From Bacteroidales bacterium (GTDB lineage Bacteria; Bacteroidota; Bacteroidia; Bacteroidales; P3), in assembly GCA_017962445.1 (NCBI GenBank), contig JAGCVI010000026.1:1-39008 (forward strand): a stretch of 39,008 nt of DNA. The letters are read 5' to 3'. Position 1 is the stretch's first letter, and every line of letters begins with the position of its first letter. The notes beneath the pieces are model-generated. The model made no database searches. It had not been told where the DNA came from and saw only the letters and a program-made list of their open reading frames with translations. The position numbers and the translations under genes were made by a program. This document shows positions 24,440-33,325 of this stretch, one piece after another.

Positions 24440-25324
24440 ATGACAAATATTCTTGACGGAAAACAGACATCGGTTGCTATTAAGGAAAAAATAGCCAATG
24501 AAGTAAGATTACATACCTCCCGCGGCCTTCGTCCGCCTCATCTTGCAGCAATACTCGTCGGTGACGACGGTGCCAGCCAGACCTACGTGGCCAACAAGGA
24601 GAAATCGTCGCATGAAGTCGGATTTACCTCCTCAGTCTATCGCTATTCGGCCAACACATCCGAAGAAGAACTGCTTCGTGCTATTGAGTTTCTCAACAAC
24701 GACGACGACATCGACGGATTCATCGTCCAGCTGCCTCTGCCCAAGCAAATCGACGAACAGAAGGTTATCAACGCGATATCGCCCGACAAGGATGTCGACG
24801 GCTTCACGCCTGTTAACATCGGTCGCATGGTGCTGGGCGAAGATGCATTCCTCCCGGCAACGCCTATGGGTGTCTGCTCGATACTCGAGCACTACAATAT
24901 CGAAACCGAAGGTAAGCATTGTGTTGTCCTTGGACGCAGCAATATCGTTGGAACCCCTGTCGCCAACCTGCTGTCGCGCAACCGCAAGGGTGCCAACTGC
25001 ACTGTCACCCTGTGCCATAGCCGTACAAAAAATCTAAAGGAACTCACACTGCAGGCCGACATTCTCATCGTTGCCATCGGCAAGCCTGAGTTTGTCACCG
25101 CCGATATGGTCAAGCCGGGTGCTGTTCTGGTCGATGTGGGAATACACCGCATACCTGACGACACCAAGAAGAACGGCTACCGCATCATCGGTGATGTCAA
25201 GCATAGTGAGGTCGACCCCATCTGCAGCTGGGTGACACCTGTACCGGGTGGCGTGGGACCGCTGACAATAGTCTCTCTTCTTCAAAATACCATGAAGGCT
25301 TACAAAAACCGCTTCAACCTCTAA
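24440..25324 (+). CDS. folD: Bifunctional methylenetetrahydrofolate dehydrogenase / cyclohydrolase FolD
   Basis: A 294-aa cytosolic enzyme that converts 5,10-methylene-THF to 10-formyl-THF using NADP. The active-site signature SQTYVANKEK carries Tyr49 and Lys53; QLPLPKQI (~97-104) and DVDGFTPVNIGRM (substrate and folate region) follow. The NADP domain has VVLGRSNIVGTPVANLL, and the C-terminus has PVPGGVGPLTI, the family's second signature. The product feeds purine synthesis, in keeping with purL downstream. The next gene starts 3 nt after its stop. Confidence 0.96.
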   Translation: MTNILDGKQTSVAIKEKIANEVRLHTSRGLRPPHLAAILVGDDGASQTYVANKEKSSHEVGFTSSVYRYSANTSEEELLRAIEFLNNDDDIDGFIVQLPLPKQIDEQKVINAISPDKDVDGFTPVNIGRMVLGEDAFLPATPMGVCSILEHYNIETEGKHCVVLGRSNIVGTPVANLLSRNRKGANCTVTLCHSRTKNLKELTLQADILIVAIGKPEFVTADMVKPGAVLVDVGIHRIPDDTKKNGYRIIGDVKHSEVDPICSWVTPVPGGVGPLTIVSLLQNTMKAYKNRFNL

Positions 25325-25327
25325 TGT

Positions 25328-26050
25328 ATGAAAACCATCATTGTTGTACCTTGCTACAATGAGTCACAGCGTCTCCCTCAGGATGCGTTTGTCGACTATG
25401 TTGATAAAAACCCCGATGTGGCTTTTCTTTTTGCTAACGACGGCAGCAAAGACAACACCCTCGAGATGCTGCAGTCTCTGACTTCTCGCCATGAACGTCT
25501 GCTGCTCCTCGACATACAGCCCAACGGCGGCAAGGCCGAGGCTGTGCGTCGCGGCATGATTCACGCTGTCGAGACCTACAAGCCTCAGTATGTGGCTTTC
25601 TGGGACGCCGACCTCGCCACACCTCTCAACGAAATCCAGCCTATGGTTGACTGGGCCGAAAAGGGCTTTGACGTTGTCATGGGCCTTCGTCTGATGCGCC
25701 TCGGCGCAAAGGTGAAACGCAAAACCTTGCGTCACTATTTGGGACGTTGTTTTGCCACCGCAGCCTCCATGATGCTTCACTTGCCGGTATATGACACTCA
25801 GTGCGGCTCCAAACTGTTCCGTGCTGATGTGGTGGAAAACCTCTTCAGCGAGAAGTTCATCACTCGCTGGCTGTTCGATGTGGAGCTGTTGGCTCGCTAT
25901 AAGAAACAGTATGGCGTGGAACGCGCCACAGAAAAGATATACGAATTTCCTTTGTTCCAATGGGAAGACATCGACGGCTCGCAGCTTAAAAGCCGTGATT
26001 TCTTCAAGGCTCCTGTCGAACTTTTGAAAATAAGACGGAAATACAAATAA
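25328..26050 (+). CDS. Glycosyltransferase family 2, polyprenyl-phosphate sugar synthase type
   Basis: A 240-aa GT-A enzyme. It starts IIVVPCYNESQRLP; NDGSKDNT (~37-44) and the metal-binding DAD at 93-95 (FWDADLATP) are intact. TQCGSKLFRADVV (~157) and the WLFDVELLARYKKQYG segment (~183) are typical of the DPM1/Alg5-like subgroup, which moves a sugar from a nucleotide to a polyprenyl phosphate on the inner face of the membrane. It lacks the C-terminal membrane helices of GtrB-type enzymes. The next gene is a GT-C membrane transferase that could use its product. The sugar cannot be told from sequence. Confidence 0.88.
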   Translation: MKTIIVVPCYNESQRLPQDAFVDYVDKNPDVAFLFANDGSKDNTLEMLQSLTSRHERLLLLDIQPNGGKAEAVRRGMIHAVETYKPQYVAFWDADLATPLNEIQPMVDWAEKGFDVVMGLRLMRLGAKVKRKTLRHYLGRCFATAASMMLHLPVYDTQCGSKLFRADVVENLFSEKFITRWLFDVELLARYKKQYGVERATEKIYEFPLFQWEDIDGSQLKSRDFFKAPVELLKIRRKYK

Positions 26051-26083
26051 TCGCATCATCTTGGATATTTAGACCTTATCATC

Positions 26084-28573
26084 ATGAAAAAACTCTTCTC
26101 TGATAACAAAAACAATATCTGGTTCTGGCTCTTCGTAGGTGTCGCTGCCCTGTTGTTCTTCGCTATGCCTCTCTTGAGCCGCTCGGCTGGTAACAGCGGC
26201 GACGAGGACAAATTCCAAATTCCGCAGGGACGCTATGTCATCGACTACTACAAGTCTCACGGAAAGGACACCACATGCCTCATGGACAGTATCGATCGTG
26301 ACCATAACGGAAACATCATAAATTGGAACCTCAAATACTACGGATGCTCCTTCGATGTAGTCACTGAATGGATCAACCAGACCTTCGGTGTCAATGACAT
26401 AGCCAAGACACGCCATATGTGCAACGCTTTCCTCGGCTGGATTATTGTCTTCTTCGGAGGACTCATAGCCTATCGTATGGGCAGCGTCCGCAGACGTCCT
26501 GACGACGAGACTGAATGCAAAGGCTGGCGCGCAGGCGTTTTCGCCATGCTGCTGCTCTTTTTCTCACCGCGTCTGCTTGGCCATTCGTTCAACAATCCCA
26601 AGGATATACCTCTCGCTGCAGGCATCGTCATGACAATTTACTACATGATGATGTTCTTCCGCCAGGTGTCTCCTGAAGGAATGGAGAAAGTCAATGTTAA
26701 GGGCAAGAAATCTCCCGACCGCCCATTGTTTGCCTCGCTGCCGTTCAGTGAACGCACGGTGTTCATCATGGACATTGTTCTCCTGGTCGTTAGTGCAGTC
26801 ATCCTCTTCGTCACTGCTGGATTTGGACTGGGATTCTTGATTCTGCTCATTGCAGTGGCTGCGTTCTATTTCTTCAAGAATGCACCCAAGTTCAACCCGT
26901 TGACTCTGTTCATGCTGGCTCTCTCACTGGCTCTGGCTGTCAGCAACCGTATCGGCGGACTCATCGTCGTCGGCTACATGGGCCTCTGGGGTCTGCTCTG
27001 GCTCGTTCGCTATGGCAAACAGGTCGGTTCATCCACCGTATTCAAGACTATCCTTGTGGCTGTCGCCGTTTGTGCTGTGGGTTTCTTCGCAGGTCTGCTG
27101 CTCTGGCCTTTCGCCATGCAGAGCCCTGTCCACAACAGCATCGAGAGCTTCAAGCTGATGTCGCAGTTCGACGTGTCGCTGTCGCAGCTCTTCGAGGGTG
27201 AGCTTGTGTCGTCAAGCAGCCTGCCGTGGTATTACACGCCTAAGTTCATGCTTATGACCATTCCCATCGTTGTCATGGTGGGTTGGCTGCTATATCCTTT
27301 CTTTGGGGCCTTCAAGAAAGATCGCCGCATCGACAGCATAATGATTTATTTCTGCTTCCTCTTCCCGGTGTTCTGGATTGTCGTCACCAAAGCCAACGTT
27401 TACGGCGGTTGGCGCCACTCCATCTTCACTTATCCACCTATGGCCATTGCCGCTGGTCTCGGCTTCGATGCCTTTGCTGCATGGCTCGGCGCAAAGACAA
27501 AGAAGCGGCTGTGGGAAGGCGTGGCTGTCGCCCTGCCGTTCTTGCTGATGCTTCCTCCGGCTCTCCACACCGTCCGCAACCACCCCTACGAGTACGTCTA
27601 TTTCAACGAACTCTCGGGCGGCGTCAAGAAGGCTTTCGGCAAATATGAACTCGACTACTACTACCACTCCATGCGCGAAGCCACCGAATGGGTCATGGAG
27701 CATGCCGAGCCCAAGGCCGACGGCAGCAAGATTCTCGTTGGCTCGTGGCATATCGAGTCCACCCGTTATTTCCTGCGCACCGACACGGTTCATTTTGCAA
27801 CTCGCTATGCAAACTGGCGCAATCGATATGAATATGAATGGGACTATATGGTCTATCCTATCACGGGCTCTCTGACGAGCGAGTATTTGACAGGACCTGC
27901 ATTCCCACCAAAAGATTGTGTCCACACCATTAAGGTCGACGATGTTCCTATTGCTGTGGTACTCAAACGCCAGACGATGGACGACTACAAGGCTGTGCAA
28001 CTCTTGAAAGGTAAGAATGTCGACAGCGCAACGGTGGCACAGGCAACGGCGATGCTCAACAATGCCCTGAGTCTTAATCCTTACAATGAGACGGCTTTGA
28101 TCTATATGAGTTACGTAAACAACGACCCCGCCGCTAAACTCGACTACGCCAAACGTCTGAACGAGATTGACAGCCGCAATCAGCAATACATACAGATGCT
28201 GGTCGAGGCCTACAACAACAACGGCGACCCGCAGGCAGCGATAAATCTGCTTAACGACATAAAGAAGAAATGGAACGAAGCATACTCATACGTTCTTCTC
28301 GCTCAGCAGTATGCTCTCCAGGGCGACCTCGATAAGGCCCTTTCCGAAATAAATACGATGCTGAAAAGCGGTATTTTGGATTTCAAACGCGACCAGTCGT
28401 TTGGCAATGCAATTAACCTGTATGCTCAGCTCAACGAGCGCATGGGCCGCGACCCGAATATGGCGGTAAACACTTTCTACTCCTCCTACAAGAAAGGTCT
28501 TAAGGAGAACGGCAAGAAGAAACTTGCAGAAGAATTTGAAAAAGAATTGAAAAAAGCTCAGAAAAATAGATAA
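26084..28573 (+). CDS. GT-C (ArnT/PMT-like) membrane glycosyltransferase with C-terminal TPR region
   Basis: An 829-aa polytopic inner-membrane protein. A first helix (~12-31) is followed by the acidic GDED motif (39-42) in the first periplasmic loop, the position of the catalytic acidic residues in ArnT/PMT-type enzymes. About ten further hydrophobic helices run to ~500. SPRLLGHSFNNPKDIPLAAG (~165-184) is typical of this family in Bacteroidota. The final ~190 residues (~640-829) are helical TPR-like repeats (ATAMLNNALSLNPYNETALIY, LAQQYALQGDLDKALSEI). It would take a sugar from polyprenyl phosphate and attach it to a lipid or protein outside. The upstream GT2 enzyme is the likely donor maker. 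Its stop overlaps the next start (TAATG). The substrate is unknown. Confidence 0.85.
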   Translation: MKKLFSDNKNNIWFWLFVGVAALLFFAMPLLSRSAGNSGDEDKFQIPQGRYVIDYYKSHGKDTTCLMDSIDRDHNGNIINWNLKYYGCSFDVVTEWINQTFGVNDIAKTRHMCNAFLGWIIVFFGGLIAYRMGSVRRRPDDETECKGWRAGVFAMLLLFFSPRLLGHSFNNPKDIPLAAGIVMTIYYMMMFFRQVSPEGMEKVNVKGKKSPDRPLFASLPFSERTVFIMDIVLLVVSAVILFVTAGFGLGFLILLIAVAAFYFFKNAPKFNPLTLFMLALSLALAVSNRIGGLIVVGYMGLWGLLWLVRYGKQVGSSTVFKTILVAVAVCAVGFFAGLLLWPFAMQSPVHNSIESFKLMSQFDVSLSQLFEGELVSSSSLPWYYTPKFMLMTIPIVVMVGWLLYPFFGAFKKDRRIDSIMIYFCFLFPVFWIVVTKANVYGGWRHSIFTYPPMAIAAGLGFDAFAAWLGAKTKKRLWEGVAVALPFLLMLPPALHTVRNHPYEYVYFNELSGGVKKAFGKYELDYYYHSMREATEWVMEHAEPKADGSKILVGSWHIESTRYFLRTDTVHFATRYANWRNRYEYEWDYMVYPITGSLTSEYLTGPAFPPKDCVHTIKVDDVPIAVVLKRQTMDDYKAVQLLKGKNVDSATVAQATAMLNNALSLNPYNETALIYMSYVNNDPAAKLDYAKRLNEIDSRNQQYIQMLVEAYNNNGDPQAAINLLNDIKKKWNEAYSYVLLAQQYALQGDLDKALSEINTMLKSGILDFKRDQSFGNAINLYAQLNERMGRDPNMAVNTFYSSYKKGLKENGKKKLAEEFEKELKKAQKNR

Positions 28574-29160
28574 TGAAAAAACTTTGGATTGGCATAGTAC
28601 GCCTCTTTGGCTGGAAGTTCGACCTTCCGCCTGCCGACGACTGGAAACGTCTGCATCATTGTGTCATTATTGAGGCTCCGCATACAAGCATCTACGACTT
28701 CTTGCTTGGCGGTGCCTGTGTGTGGAAACTGGGTCTGAATGGACGTTTCTTCATCAAAAAAGAGTTTTTTGTCTTTCCTCTCCGTCACTTCCTGCGTTGG
28801 AGCGGTGCCGTCTCCATCGATCGCGGCAACAGTAGCAACCACATGGTCGACACCGCCGTCAAGGCTTTGGCTGAGAACAACGACATGACGTTCATCATCA
28901 CACCCGAGGGCACCCGCAAACAGGTGAAACGTTTCAAACGCGGCTTCTATGAAATCGCTACCCAGGCTGGTGTGCCTATAGCACTGAGCTATGTCAACTA
29001 CAAGACACGCCACATGGGAATCGGCCCGGTAATCGAACCTTCGGGTGATTTCGATGCCGACATGATGCGTATCCTCGATTTCTATACCAATGTCTCGCCT
29101 CGCAACGAAAAGGGATGGGACATCAATCTGCTCAAAAAGACTTACAGCAAAGAAAAATAA
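28573..29160 (+). CDS. PlsC-like 1-acyl-glycerol-phosphate acyltransferase family protein
   Basis: A 195-aa acyltransferase. The catalytic HX4D motif is HTSIYD (37-42); EGTRK (112-116) is the third family motif, and GVPIALSYV follows. Members transfer fatty acyl groups to glycerol phosphate or other lipid acceptors. This short form has no large membrane region and is the divergent Bacteroidetes type, so its acceptor may not be lysophosphatidic acid. It overlaps the GT-C gene by one base and is followed after 10 nt by purL. Translational coupling with the GT-C gene suggests an envelope-lipid role, which is an inference. Confidence 0.88.
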   Translation: MKKLWIGIVRLFGWKFDLPPADDWKRLHHCVIIEAPHTSIYDFLLGGACVWKLGLNGRFFIKKEFFVFPLRHFLRWSGAVSIDRGNSSNHMVDTAVKALAENNDMTFIITPEGTRKQVKRFKRGFYEIATQAGVPIALSYVNYKTRHMGIGPVIEPSGDFDADMMRILDFYTNVSPRNEKGWDINLLKKTYSKEK

Positions 29161-29170
29161 AATCCTCAAT

Positions 29171-32100
29171 ATGAAAGTTAGAAGAATTTATGTAGAGAAA
29201 AAACCGGCTTACAACATCAAAGCCAACGAGCTTCAGTCTGAAATGCTCAATTATCTCAACATCAAAGCCGATGGCGTTCGTGTCCTGATACGCTACGACA
29301 TCGAGAACCTCTCTGACGAAACTTATGGCAAGGCTCTCGTCACTGTCTTCTCTGAACCGCCGCTCGATAACGTCTACGAGGAACAGTTTTTTCATGCCGA
29401 CAACGATTTCTGTTTCACTGTCGAATATCTGCCTGGCCAGTTCGACCAGCGCGCCGATAGTGCCGAACAGTGCTGCTGCCTTCTCAACGACGCAGAACAG
29501 CCTATTATTCGCTCGGCTACGACTTATGTCATCAGTGGCAACCTCAGCGACGAACAGCGTCAGGCTATCGTGAAGCACTGCGTCAACCCTGTCGACAGCC
29601 GTGTCACTGACGGACCAAAACCTGACACACTCAAGGAAATCTTCGACGAACCGGCCGATGTGATAGTGTTCGATGGCTTTGCATCAAAAGACCTTAACGA
29701 CCCTGCAGATCTTAAGGACTTTAAGGACCTTTATGACTCTCTCGGTCTCGCCATGACTTTCGCCGACTTCAAACATATACAGCGTTACTTCCACGATGAG
29801 GAACATCGCGATCCAACGATGACCGAAATCCGCGTGCTCGACACTTACTGGAGCGACCACTGCCGCCACACCACCTTCGCCACTGAGCTGAAGGACGTGC
29901 ATTTCGACGATGGCTACTACCGTCCTCTTATCGAAGGCGCTTTCAAACAGTATCTTGCTGACCATAAGGAGCATTATGCGGGCCGTAACGACAAGTTCGT
30001 ATGCCTTATGGATATCGGCACTCTCGCTGCCAAAAGGCTTAAAAAGGCTGGCATCCTCGACGATCAGGAACCTTCCGATGAAATAAATGCTTGCTCCATT
30101 GTGGTGCCTGTCGTCATCGACGGTAACCGCGAGGAGTGGCTAATCAACTTCAAGAATGAGACTCACAACCACCCGACTGAAATTGAACCTTTCGGCGGTG
30201 CTGCAACATGTCTTGGAGGTTGTATCCGCGACCCGCTTTCGGGACGTACCTATGTCTATCAGGCTATGCGTGTCACAGGCGCTGCCGACCCAACTAAACC
30301 TCTCAATGAGACTCTTGCCGGCAAGCTTCCGCAGCGTAAAATCGTCACCACCGCTGCCCATGGATATAGCTCCTATGGCAACCAGATCGGTCTCGCAACG
30401 GGTCTAGTCAACGAAATATACCATCCTAATTATGTGGCCAAGCGTATGGAGATTGGCGCTGTCATCGCTGCTGCTCCGCGTCGTGCCGTGAAGCGTCTCA
30501 CCTCCGACCCCGGTGATGTTATCATCCTGCTTGGAGGACGCACTGGCCGTGACGGTATCGGCGGTGCCACAGGTGCTTCAAAAAGCCACACCACCAAGTC
30601 GCTGACAACATGTGGTGCCGAGGTGCAGAAGGGTAATGCCCCCACCGAACGCAAAATCCAGCGCCTCTTCCGTCGCGAGGAGGTCTCCAGCATCATAAAG
30701 AAATGCAACGACTTTGGTGCTGGCGGTGTCAGCGTCGCTATTGGCGAGCTGGCCGATGGTCTGCAAATCAACCTCGACAAGGTCCCTAAGAAATATGCAG
30801 GTCTCGACGGCACTGAGCTGGCTATCAGCGAAAGCCAGGAACGTATGGCCGTCGTCGTCGATCCAAAGGATGTCGACCTAATGCTTAAGTATGCCGACGA
30901 GGAGAACCTCGAGGCTACTGTCGTGGCTACCGTTACAGAGAACCCTCGTATGGTCATCAACTGGCGAGGCAAGGAGATTGTAAACCTCAGCCGCCGCTTC
31001 ATCGACACTAATGGCGCCCACCAGGAGACGACAGTGAGTGTCACCATGCCGGAAAAGGACCTTAAGGACCTTAAGGACTTTAAGGACATTAAGGAGCTCT
31101 GGCTGTCCACTCTTTCTGACCTCAATGTCTGCTCGCAGAAGGGCCTCGTCGAGATGTTCGACAGCAGTATTGGTGCCGGTAGTGTGGTCATGCCTTTTGG
31201 CGGCAAATATCAACTCACCCCCACACAGAGCATGATTGGTAAACTGCCTCTGCTCGACGGCAAGTGCGATACCGTCACAATCATGTCTTATGGCATGGAT
31301 CCTTACCAAACCTCTTGGAGCCCCTTCCACGGTGCTGTCTATGCTGTCCTTTCGTCGGTGGCCAAGATCGCTGCCGCCGGTGGCGATGCCAGCCGTGTAC
31401 GTCTCACTTTCCAGGAATATTTCAAGAAACTCGGCAACGACCCCTACCGTTGGGGTGAGCCTTTCTCAGCCCTCCTCGGTGCATATCATGCCCAGATGGG
31501 ACTGAAACTGCCTGCCATCGGCGGCAAGGACTCCATGTCGGGTACCTTTAATGATATAGACGTACCGCCGACGCTGTGTTCCTTTGCAGTTGGTATCAGC
31601 GATCTGCAACATGTCGTTACTCCTGAATTGAAAGAATCAGGCAATAAACTCGTCTTGCTCGACATCAATGAAAAAGAATTCGGCATGCCCGACTATGAGG
31701 ACGCTCTTAGCCAGTACGCCGCTCTTCGAAAAGCTATCGAAGCAGGCCAGGTCCGCAGTGCCTATGCTCTTGGCTTTGGCGGCATCGCCGAGGCTGTCAG
31801 CAAGATGGCATTCGGCAATAAACTTGGCGTGAAATTGTCTTCTGCATCTGGCCTTGCCGAAAAACACTATGGCTGGATTGTAGTTGAGGTGAAGTCTGCC
31901 AGTGACCTATCGTTCCGCTGCAAGGAGATTGGCGAGGTTACATCTGAGCCATTCTTTGAGGCCGCAGGAGAAAAGATTTCCATCGAGGAAGCTCTCGCTG
32001 CCTGGCAGAAGACTCTCGAAGGAGTCTTCCCGACCCGCTCCGCTGCTGCCAGCGACCTTAAGGACCTTAAAGATTCTAAGGACCTTAAAGACTTTAAGGA

Positions 32101-32965
32101 CATCCACCTCTGCTCCCACAAGGTGGCGAAGCCGCATGTCTTCATTCCTGCCTTCCCAGGCACCAACTGTGAATACGACTCCGCCCGTGCTTTCAATCGC
32201 GCTGGCGCAGAGAGCGAGATAATTGTCTTCCGCAACCAGAACGGACAGCAAATCCGTGAAAGTGTCGACGCTTACGTCAAAGCTATCAAAAACAGCCAGA
32301 TTATTATGATCCCCGGTGGCTTCAGCGCAGGCGACGAGCCCGAAGGTTCTGCTAAGTTCATCACTAGCGTCTTCCGCAACCCGCGTATCGCCGAGGCCGT
32401 TATGGAACTTCTCAACAAGCGTGACGGACTTATGCTCGGCATCTGTAATGGCTTCCAAGCCTTGGTGAAATTGGGTCTTGTGCCTTATGGCGAGATCCGC
32501 CCGCAGGCTGAGGATGCACCCACATTGACTTTCAACACCATTGGCCGCCACCAGAGCAAAATGGCATATACACGCGTCACCTCTAACCTCAGTCCTTGGC
32601 TGCAGCGTGCTGAACTCGGTGCCACCTACGTCATTCCCATATCGCATGGCGAGGGCCGTTTCGTGGCTCCTCAAGAGTGGATCGACCGTCTCTTCAAGAA
32701 TGGCCAGGTCGCCACGCAGTATTGCGACCTCAATGGCGTGCCGACAATGGATGAGGAGTACAATATGAACGGTTCATATTGTGCTATCGAGGGCATCACC
32801 AGTCCCGATGGCCGTGTATTCGGAAAGATGGGACACAGTGAACGCCGCAGTGTGAACAAGGTGACCGCTTCCGACGGAAGCGAGCGTCTTGTTCGTACGG
32901 CCCTCAACATCTTCGGCAACGACGACCAGCAGATTTTCGAGTCGGGTGTTCAGTACTTCAAGTAG
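29171..32965 (+). CDS. purL: Phosphoribosylformylglycinamidine synthase PurL (large single-chain form)
   Basis: A 1264-aa enzyme of purine synthesis that makes FGAM from FGAR, glutamine and ATP. I chose the ATG at 29171 (MKVRRIYVEKK); the frame is open further upstream, but that part lies in the acyltransferase gene. The N-terminal PurS-like part is ~1-160, a linker ~160-230 (DTYWSDHCRHTTF), two AIRS-type synthase halves ~230-960 (NETHNHPTEIEPFGGA, KDSMSGTF), and a C-terminal glutaminase domain ~985-1264 with the nucleophile Cys in GICNGFQ and the His/Glu of HGEGRF. Odd feature: three blocks of a 9-bp repeat coding Asp-Leu-Lys (around residues 174-188, 629-642 and 961-978) lie at domain boundaries. 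The rest is normal, so the enzyme should be active. Confidence 0.96.
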   Translation: MKVRRIYVEKKPAYNIKANELQSEMLNYLNIKADGVRVLIRYDIENLSDETYGKALVTVFSEPPLDNVYEEQFFHADNDFCFTVEYLPGQFDQRADSAEQCCCLLNDAEQPIIRSATTYVISGNLSDEQRQAIVKHCVNPVDSRVTDGPKPDTLKEIFDEPADVIVFDGFASKDLNDPADLKDFKDLYDSLGLAMTFADFKHIQRYFHDEEHRDPTMTEIRVLDTYWSDHCRHTTFATELKDVHFDDGYYRPLIEGAFKQYLADHKEHYAGRNDKFVCLMDIGTLAAKRLKKAGILDDQEPSDEINACSIVVPVVIDGNREEWLINFKNETHNHPTEIEPFGGAATCLGGCIRDPLSGRTYVYQAMRVTGAADPTKPLNETLAGKLPQRKIVTTAAHGYSSYGNQIGLATGLVNEIYHPNYVAKRMEIGAVIAAAPRRAVKRLTSDPGDVIILLGGRTGRDGIGGATGASKSHTTKSLTTCGAEVQKGNAPTERKIQRLFRREEVSSIIKKCNDFGAGGVSVAIGELADGLQINLDKVPKKYAGLDGTELAISESQERMAVVVDPKDVDLMLKYADEENLEATVVATVTENPRMVINWRGKEIVNLSRRFIDTNGAHQETTVSVTMPEKDLKDLKDFKDIKELWLSTLSDLNVCSQKGLVEMFDSSIGAGSVVMPFGGKYQLTPTQSMIGKLPLLDGKCDTVTIMSYGMDPYQTSWSPFHGAVYAVLSSVAKIAAAGGDASRVRLTFQEYFKKLGNDPYRWGEPFSALLGAYHAQMGLKLPAIGGKDSMSGTFNDIDVPPTLCSFAVGISDLQHVVTPELKESGNKLVLLDINEKEFGMPDYEDALSQYAALRKAIEAGQVRSAYALGFGGIAEAVSKMAFGNKLGVKLSSASGLAEKHYGWIVVEVKSASDLSFRCKEIGEVTSEPFFEAAGEKISIEEALAAWQKTLEGVFPTRSAAASDLKDLKDSKDLKDFKDIHLCSHKVAKPHVFIPAFPGTNCEYDSARAFNRAGAESEIIVFRNQNGQQIRESVDAYVKAIKNSQIIMIPGGFSAGDEPEGSAKFITSVFRNPRIAEAVMELLNKRDGLMLGICNGFQALVKLGLVPYGEIRPQAEDAPTLTFNTIGRHQSKMAYTRVTSNLSPWLQRAELGATYVIPISHGEGRFVAPQEWIDRLFKNGQVATQYCDLNGVPTMDEEYNMNGSYCAIEGITSPDGRVFGKMGHSERRSVNKVTASDGSERLVRTALNIFGNDDQQIFESGVQYFK
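29689..29733 (+). repeat. DLK/DFK repeat block 1 inside purL
   Basis: Imperfect 9-bp units related to GACCTTAAG: GACCTTAAC, then GATCTTAAG-GACTTTAAG-GAC. They encode KDLNDPADLKDFKDLYD, between the N-terminal domain and the linker of PurL. This is the most decayed of the three blocks. Confidence 0.7.
31055..31096 (+). repeat. DLK/DFK repeat block 2 inside purL
   Basis: Four units: GACCTTAAG, GACCTTAAG, GACTTTAAG, GACATTAAG. They encode DLKDLKDFKDIKE, between the first and second synthase halves. Confidence 0.85.
32051..32103 (+). repeat. DLK/DFK repeat block 3 inside purL
   Basis: Units: GACCTTAAG, GACCTTAAA, GATTCTAAG, GACCTTAAA, GACTTTAAG, GACATC. They encode DLKDLKDSKDLKDFKDI, just before the glutaminase domain (preceding residues AAAS are also linker-like). 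Confidence 0.85.
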
Positions 32966-32983
32966 TAAAAAAAAAGACTATCA

Positions 32984-33319
32984 ATGGCAAGCAATCCTGA
33001 TTTTGTGCAATACATCGTCGACCAGTGCGGTGGAGCAGGGCATATAGAAGCGCGGAAGATGTTCGGCGACTATGGTATTTATTGCAATGGTAAGATATTT
33101 GGTCTTATCAGTGATAACGGCTTTTACGTGAAGCCCACCGATTCAGGCCGTAAGATGTTGAAGATTGAGGATATGCGTCCGCCATACGATGGTGCAAAAC
33201 CTCACTTCTACATTGAGGATGTCGACGACCGCGACTACATTTCTTCACTTGTACGTACCACCTGTGCCGCACTGCCCGAACCGAAGCCTAAAAAAACGAG
33301 AAAAAAGGCTACCTTGTAA
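32984..33319 (+). CDS. TfoX N-terminal-domain protein
   Basis: A 111-aa protein that is almost entirely a TfoX/Sxy N-terminal domain: GGAGHIEARKMFGDYGIYCNGKIFGLI (start of the domain, ~16-42), FYVKPTD (~47), and PHFYIEDVDDRDYI. A lysine-rich tail follows (KPKKTRKKATL). The C-terminal TfoX domain of the competence regulator of Haemophilus is missing, as in most single-domain members, whose function is unknown. It is 18 nt after purL; rsmG begins at once after its stop. Confidence 0.88.
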   Translation: MASNPDFVQYIVDQCGGAGHIEARKMFGDYGIYCNGKIFGLISDNGFYVKPTDSGRKMLKIEDMRPPYDGAKPHFYIEDVDDRDYISSLVRTTCAALPEPKPKKTRKKATL

Positions 33320-33325
33320 GTGATT

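Noticed and set aside
29090-29170. Extended N-terminus of PurL
   Set aside because: It lies in the acyltransferase gene; MKVRRIYVEKK at 29171 is the usual start.
32984-33319. Natural-competence regulator (TfoX/Sxy)
   Set aside because: Only the N-terminal domain is present and no competence genes are nearby, so no competence role is claimed.
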